DNA from: Aricia agestis
Lineage: Eukaryota; Arthropoda; Insecta; Lepidoptera; Lycaenidae
Direction: 5' to 3'
Assembly: GCF_905147365.1 (NCBI RefSeq)
Contig: NC_056428.1
Coordinates: 7,098,001-7,162,000, forward strand
Length of the DNA: 64,000 nt
Made by a program: the position numbers and the translations under genes. Below the pieces are notes generated by a model. The model had not been told where the DNA came from and did not search any database. It saw only the letters and a list, made by a program, of their open reading frames with translations. Of the stretch, positions 62,201 to 64,000 are shown piece by piece. Within the stretch, counting starts at the first letter, position 1; each line of letters begins with the position of its first letter.

Positions 62201-62905
62201 ACAACAAAGTCTTAGTAATATGGTCCCGTTTTTACCATTTGGGTATGAAACCCTAAAAAATGGACAATTAATGCACATAACATTAAAAACAATAAGTTCA
62301 TGATAAATGGTTAAAATGTATGACCAAAATGTCAAAATCAATTAAGTTATATCTTAGAAATAAGAGAAATATACTTACAACATAATTGTTGGGTAAGCTC
62401 TAACTTTGAAATGTGTAGCAACAGCCGTAAATCTTGTACAGTCAACCTTAGCAACTTTGATTGGAGTGTTGTACAATGCTTGTGCAACATGTGCCCATAT
62501 TGGCTCTATTCTTTTGCAGTGGGCACACCATGGGGCATAAAATTTCACAAACCACATGCCCTCCGTACTTATATCAATAAACTTGTCGCTTAACTCAAGA
62601 ACTCTGGAGGTAGAAACATTCTGGCAACCTGCAGATATTATAAAATTTTAATTGATTTCCCCGCATTACAAGTTTCGGTTAACTATAATAGGTCTTTTTA
62701 AGTTTACATTTAACTACAATGATTGAAAAAGGTGCTTCTATAAAGTGGTACAATTTTATTAAAAATGTAGTTTTGATTTCACAAACCAAAAGCTTAAAAA
62801 ATAGAAGTGTGGAGTTATCAAAGGACCATAAGCGTTAGTAAGACGTAAGATCTTATTAAACTTACCGATGAAACAGAAAAATATTGCTAGCAATGCTGTT
62901 TTCAT
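44935..62905 (-). CDS. TMX3: TMX3-type transmembrane thioredoxin / protein disulfide isomerase, complete, 8 exons
   Basis: Exons (minus): 62905-62866, 62628-62379, 61744-61561, 58396-58252, 57902-57680, 46467-46251, 45982-45787, 44960-44935. All are GT-AG and in phase; 426 aa (human TMX3 454). It is an ER membrane thioredoxin for disulfide exchange on secretory proteins. Order: signal peptide MKTALLAIFFCFIG; thioredoxin domain with FYAPWCAHCKRIEPIW (active site CAHC, 48-51) and cis-proline AYPTIMF (P93); PDI b-type region with LDKWVNSERFGFFPKI and MSELTVPHLIVLNSTT; transmembrane segment about 382-406 (LVFGLPLGFLSLICYSI); acidic cytosolic tail ending EKKD, a KKXX-like ER signal, as in human KKKD. 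CAHC instead of the usual CGHC is unusual. An AATAAA starts one base after the stop, implying a very short 3' UTR. Intron 5 is 11.2 kb and full of mobile DNA. Confidence 0.95.
45297..45772 (+). repeat. Dispersed family B, fullest copy (TMX3 intron 7)
   Basis: It runs from AATCGGCCAAGTGCGACTTA through TTGTATGGGAGCCCCCCTTA, CAACAACAGATATACACATA and GACAGACAGACGGACAGACA to TTTGGGTACGGAACCCTAAA, ending 14 bp before TMX3 exon 7. Other copies: 8429-8850, 30,738-31,178, 34,866-35,163, 36,268-36,475, 61,831-62,260 (plus), 50,797-51,045 and 14,747-14,801 (minus). No ORF, so a non-autonomous element of unknown class. Confidence 0.7.
46454..46640 (-). repeat. Tandem duplication across the TMX3 exon 6 splice acceptor
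   Basis: 46,454-46,542 and 46,552-46,640 are identical 89-bp copies with a 9-bp spacer (period 98). Each contains the acceptor CTATTGCAG|AGAGAATAAA used by TMX3 exon 6. The functional acceptor is in the copy nearer the exon (exon starts 46,467). The other copy is an upstream decoy followed by only 14 exon-like bases. Confidence 0.9.
46641..47097. other. TMX3 intron 5, unit with G runs
   Basis: TACGTGACCCATTTAGGGGG then GGGAGGGGGGTC and ATACTACGCGTCACGAGAGG: a G-rich dispersed unit bounded by ACGTGACC (left) and GTCACGTAGT (right), about 46,671-46,760. The remainder is AT-rich without an ORF. Confidence 0.45.
47098..48110 (+). mobile_element. Tandem pair of Helitron-like 5' regions, one with a pol III unit
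   Basis: CATACTAATATTATAAATGC occurs at 47,098 and 47,542, and AGAAATATATCGATGCAATG at about 47,312 and 47,886. The first copy has a long (TA)n run (47,227-47,293) where the second has a tRNA-like unit: A-box-like TGGGCAGCGCT (47,739-47,749) and B box GGTTCGAGTCC (47,766-47,776). No coding sequence. Confidence 0.65.
48418..48490. mobile_element. Perfect hairpin MITE with TTA target duplication
   Basis: 27-bp perfectly complementary arms (48,418-48,444 and 48,464-48,490, starting GGGCCGCGCTACACCGGAAT) with a 19-nt loop, flanked by TTA at 48,415-48,417 and 48,491-48,493. The ends and the 3-bp duplication fit PIF/Harbinger. The arms are GC-rich and undiverged, so a recent insertion is likely. 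Confidence 0.85.
48537..49651 (+). mobile_element. Helitron-like non-autonomous element, both ends intact
   Basis: It starts TCTATACTAATATTATAAAT after an A and ends GCGGGCAACAGCTAG before a T, as expected for insertion between A and T. 1115 bp with no Rep/helicase. A repeat of its last 65 bp ends at 49,970. Confidence 0.75.
49665..49970 (+). repeat. MITE, 29-bp hairpin and second Helitron 3' end
   Basis: AAGTGATAATACTTTAGGGT begins a MITE of the AGCAGCGCTGAAAG family. AAACTAAATGATAATTCTTT (from 49,832) pairs with its complement ending 49,899 (29-bp arms, 5-nt loop, a 3-nt bulge). 49,906-49,970 repeats the Helitron 3' terminus (GAAGTCGCGGGCAACAGCTA then G). Confidence 0.65.
50797..51045 (-). 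repeat. Family B, antisense partial copy
   Basis: TTTTTAGGGTTCCGTACCCA, GGGTAAAAACGGGACCCTAT and CATACCCATACAATAAACAT mark the 3' two-thirds of the family in reverse orientation. Confidence 0.6.
51420..52421 (-). mobile_element. Helitron-like element with internal 323-bp tandem duplication
   Basis: In minus orientation it starts TCTATACTAATATTATAAAT (ends 52,421, next base T on plus) and ends CTAG (51,420-51,423, preceded by A on plus). The 5' segment is present twice in tandem (ends at 52,098 and 52,421), each with ATGGTACCACCTCTTATAGA and GCGCGATCTAGG. The copies differ by scattered substitutions. No coding sequence. Confidence 0.75.
53155..53290 (-). repeat. Family A, partial copy
   Basis: ATAAGGGGGCAAACGAGCAA then GATGGAAAGCAAC and CGCCCATGGATACTCGCAAC correspond to the 3' end of the 18,240-18,578 copy, inverted. 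Confidence 0.6.
53480..53953 (+). mobile_element. Helitron-like fragment with pol III unit, then an inverted Helitron 3' end
   Basis: It starts at a TCCATACTAATATTATAAAT end and carries the B box GGTTCGAGTCC at 53,703-53,713 with A-box-like TGGCCAGCGCT upstream. At 53,928 it meets CTAGCTGTTGCCCGCGACTT, the reverse complement of a Helitron terminus, which abuts the LINE that follows. Confidence 0.6.
53955..55614 (+). pseudogene. Truncated, frameshifted LINE reverse transcriptase in TMX3 intron 5
   Basis: Frame 1 (to 54,965) carries RT motifs NDNKSPGIDRIRCIDIKSV, NYRPITILPVIDKIVEKF, QYGFQPKKSTGQLL, LLFIDFSKTFDTLKHS and a catalytic FADD (LLQFADDTCLM). The usual GVPQGSILGP block is corrupted to GTAQWSVIGP. 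A frameshift at about 54,930-54,960 moves the C-terminal half (HHKYLGLIVDNRFNWSYHVD, ALAESVISYGFTSYGR) into another frame, ending at 55,614. The first eight residues of the predicted ORF come from the neighbouring Helitron end, so the element is 5'-truncated. Sense is opposite to TMX3. Jockey/CR1-like, inactive. Confidence 0.85.
55711..56000 (+). repeat. Direct repeats after the LINE
   Basis: GCATGCACCCTAGTGGTATG ... GGGCTAGGGTGCA at 55,711-55,783 recurs at about 55,929-56,000 (period about 218 bp, roughly 85-90 percent alike by eye). It probably belongs to the LINE 3' UTR or a separate insertion. Confidence 0.6.
56001..57679. other. TMX3 intron 5, AT-rich remainder
   Basis: No gene seen. 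GC-rich patches at about 56,558-56,650 (CAGGGCCGTCTCGAGTCCAT) and 57,325-57,440 (GGCGCCCCTAGAACCGCGGC) resemble the GGGGCGCC repeat at 34,140. The overlapping ORFs there are repeat products. Confidence 0.4.
58434..58937. other. TMX3 intron 3, short MITE fragments
   Basis: AACCCATCGATCGTGGAAAA...GTCTTGGTCATCGGTGACCG (about 58,436-58,502) recurs at about 61,215-61,285 (AACCCATCAATCATGGAAAA). A half copy of the 1342-1445 palindrome lies at about 58,843-58,905. Confidence 0.5.
58939..59510. mobile_element. Two tandem MITEs of the GGTTGCACCAGAGGCGTGG family
   Basis: Copy 1 (about 58,939-59,369) runs from GACTGGGTTGCACCAGAGGC to GTTAGTTGGTGCAATCTAGT. Copy 2 (about 59,370-59,510) is a shorter internal-deletion form with the same ends. 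The ends consist of AAAGTTAAAGTTA repeats, so the inverted ends are also simple-sequence-like. Confidence 0.65.
59878..60235 (+). repeat. Decanucleotide minisatellite, GTGTTCGTGG
   Basis: About 35 imperfect copies of GTGTTCGTGG or GTGTTTGTGG variants in tandem, in TMX3 intron 3 (58397-61560). It is purine/GT-rich on one strand and has no conserved spacers. Confidence 0.85.
60236..61338. other. TMX3 intron 3, AT-rich remainder
   Basis: No gene seen. Contains an AAGAAGAAGAAGAAG run (about 60,980) and the short inverted-repeat unit at about 61,215-61,285. Confidence 0.4.
61339..61525 (+). mobile_element. Miniature Helitron-like element (187 bp)
   Basis: It begins TCTATATCTTATAAATGCGA after A and ends GTTGCGGGTGTCATCTAG before T. 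It shares CCGGAAAAATGTACAG and CGCGCGATAAACGAG with the fragment at 10,826-10,975. It ends 35 bp short of TMX3 exon 3. Confidence 0.7.
61831..62260 (+). repeat. Family B copy in TMX3 intron 2
   Basis: It runs from AATCGGCCAAGTGCGAGTCG through TGTATGGGAGCCCCCCTTAA and GCGGCAACAGATATACACAT to TTGGGTATGAAACCCTAAAA. It fills most of the 634-bp intron. Confidence 0.7.
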
Positions 62906-63639
62906 GTTTACGATTTTATATTGTTCTCAGTCTATTTCATATAGTCTGCGTTAAAACTTAAAACTGTAAAGAAACGAAAACGTTACGAATATCTACAGCT
63001 TTTTTCTTTATATTTTCTTCCTATTTATTACAATTTCATGATTTCAAGAAGTAACCAACATAAAACCTGTGCACACAGATTACTAGTATATATTTCACAG
63101 ATTAGTTATATGTACCTATATATTTGTAGAGCTGTGCATCAAACACGGAACACCAATTTAATTTTTTCAGATTTCAGAAATGTTGGGCATGTAAACAGGT
63201 CAGGGCCATTGACATCTCAATAGCCAATCAAATTCGTCAAAAAGTGATGGCCAAAGAACTGTTTCGTGTTTTAGAATATACCATTTAATGTCACTGTAAT
63301 AGTGAATAGGATCTGACAGTTTTGATGTCTCAAAAGCCAATCAAATCAAGTGCACTCGTACCTGCTTTAAACTGGTACACTATAGGAACATGATTATGTC
63401 ATTTCTGCTTCTTCTTTTCGAGTGTTAATAGTTTTACACTTAGCCTATAGGTTACAAGTTACAACTTTGGAGTGAACATGACTAGTGATTGGACAGTACT
63501 AGTCATTGGACCGAGCACAAAAACACTAGAGTCTGGCTAGCGAAAGATGAGACTGGCTTTTTATTCCAAAACTGATTATGGTAACACTGTCATTAACGTC
63601 ATTGTCACCTATAGCAGCTGTTGTTTATGAGTCAAAGTG
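62906..63639. other. Intergenic spacer, possible divergent promoter region
   Basis: This 730-bp stretch lies between the TMX3 start and a possible plus-strand 5' exon. No dispersed repeat is recognised. GCCAATCAAAT recurs at 63,222 and 63,330 (CCAAT-like boxes), each after GTCTCAA or ATCTCAA. Regulatory use is inferred. Confidence 0.3.
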
Positions 63640-64000
63640 AAAAATATTTCTGTAGTTTATGTGATTTTCTAATTTAAACGTGACCAAAACTTTGAAAAGA
63701 GCTTTGCGACAACATACGAACAAAAAAGAAATGAAAAGGATGCAATTTTTAAACAAAAACAAGGTGTTTACATGAAATATCCCAGTGTATTGGTAAGTAC
63801 AGGTAAAAGATTTTGATACTTTCAATTACAATTAATTAAAATCATTATTATTTATCATGTAATTGAATTTATTGTTTTCCAGGTAACATGAATGATGCAA
63901 AGGATTCAGTTATGCAAGTTAAAATATCAAGCATAAATAAATCATGAGATATTATGTTCCAAGAAAAGTGTTTAAAGACAAAATCAGTTCCCAGAGATTT
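63640..64000 (+). other. Possible 5' exons of a gene running off the right edge
   Basis: A possible exon ends at a GTAAGT donor (GT at 63,793-63,794) and an acceptor TTTTCCAG precedes GTAACATGAATGATG near 63,882. The first ATG after the acceptor opens only a 19-codon frame. A later ATG at 63,944 (MRYYVPRKVFKDKISSQRF) stays open to the window edge. Too little is visible to name a product. Confidence 0.3.

Overview
This is a eukaryotic, AT-rich, intron-rich and transposon-dense window. It is almost certainly lepidopteran (moth or butterfly). The conserved genes are animal single-copy genes with short GC-richer exons and GT-AG introns. The non-coding DNA is packed with dispersed families typical of Lepidoptera: Helitron-like elements beginning TC and ending CTAG, RTE-like tails, a family beginning AATCGGCCAAGTGCGAG, and many hairpin MITEs. 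I cannot name the species.

Layout. 1-337: first coding exon of an unrecognised minus-strand gene that leaves the window on the left. 338-3,631: intergenic DNA with MITEs and hairpins. 3,632-20,798 (+): complete SNRK kinase gene, ten coding exons (700 aa), with introns invaded by a piggyBac-type element, Helitron-like mosaics, nested MITEs and an antisense LINE with only ORF1. 20,799-32,266: 11 kb with no protein gene I can support. 32,267-33,594 (-): complete four-exon ubiquitin E2 variant gene (UEV1A/UBE2V type, 144 aa). 33,595-39,397: transposon nest including a hAT-like element with perfect 8-bp target duplications. 39,398-41,959 (+): complete three-exon DDX20/Gemin3 RNA helicase gene (731 aa). 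44,935-62,905 (-): complete eight-exon TMX3-type thioredoxin/PDI gene (426 aa), whose 11-kb intron 5 holds Helitron-like elements, a broken LINE and hairpin MITEs. 63,640-64,000: possible 5' end of a plus-strand gene that runs off the right edge.

The host genes are unrelated housekeeping functions: LKB1-dependent kinase signalling, K63-linked ubiquitin signalling, SMN-complex/snRNP assembly and ER disulfide exchange. They are not a functional cluster. All gene models are phase-checked by hand across every splice junction.

I found no new multi-gene system. The most interesting points are an ORF1-only LINE with a retrotransposition tail, a tandem duplication that copies a TMX3 splice acceptor, Helitron-like elements carrying a tRNA-like pol III promoter, a minisatellite inside SNRK coding sequence, and several mobile elements with exactly readable target-site duplications (TTAA, TTA, and two different 8-bp ones).
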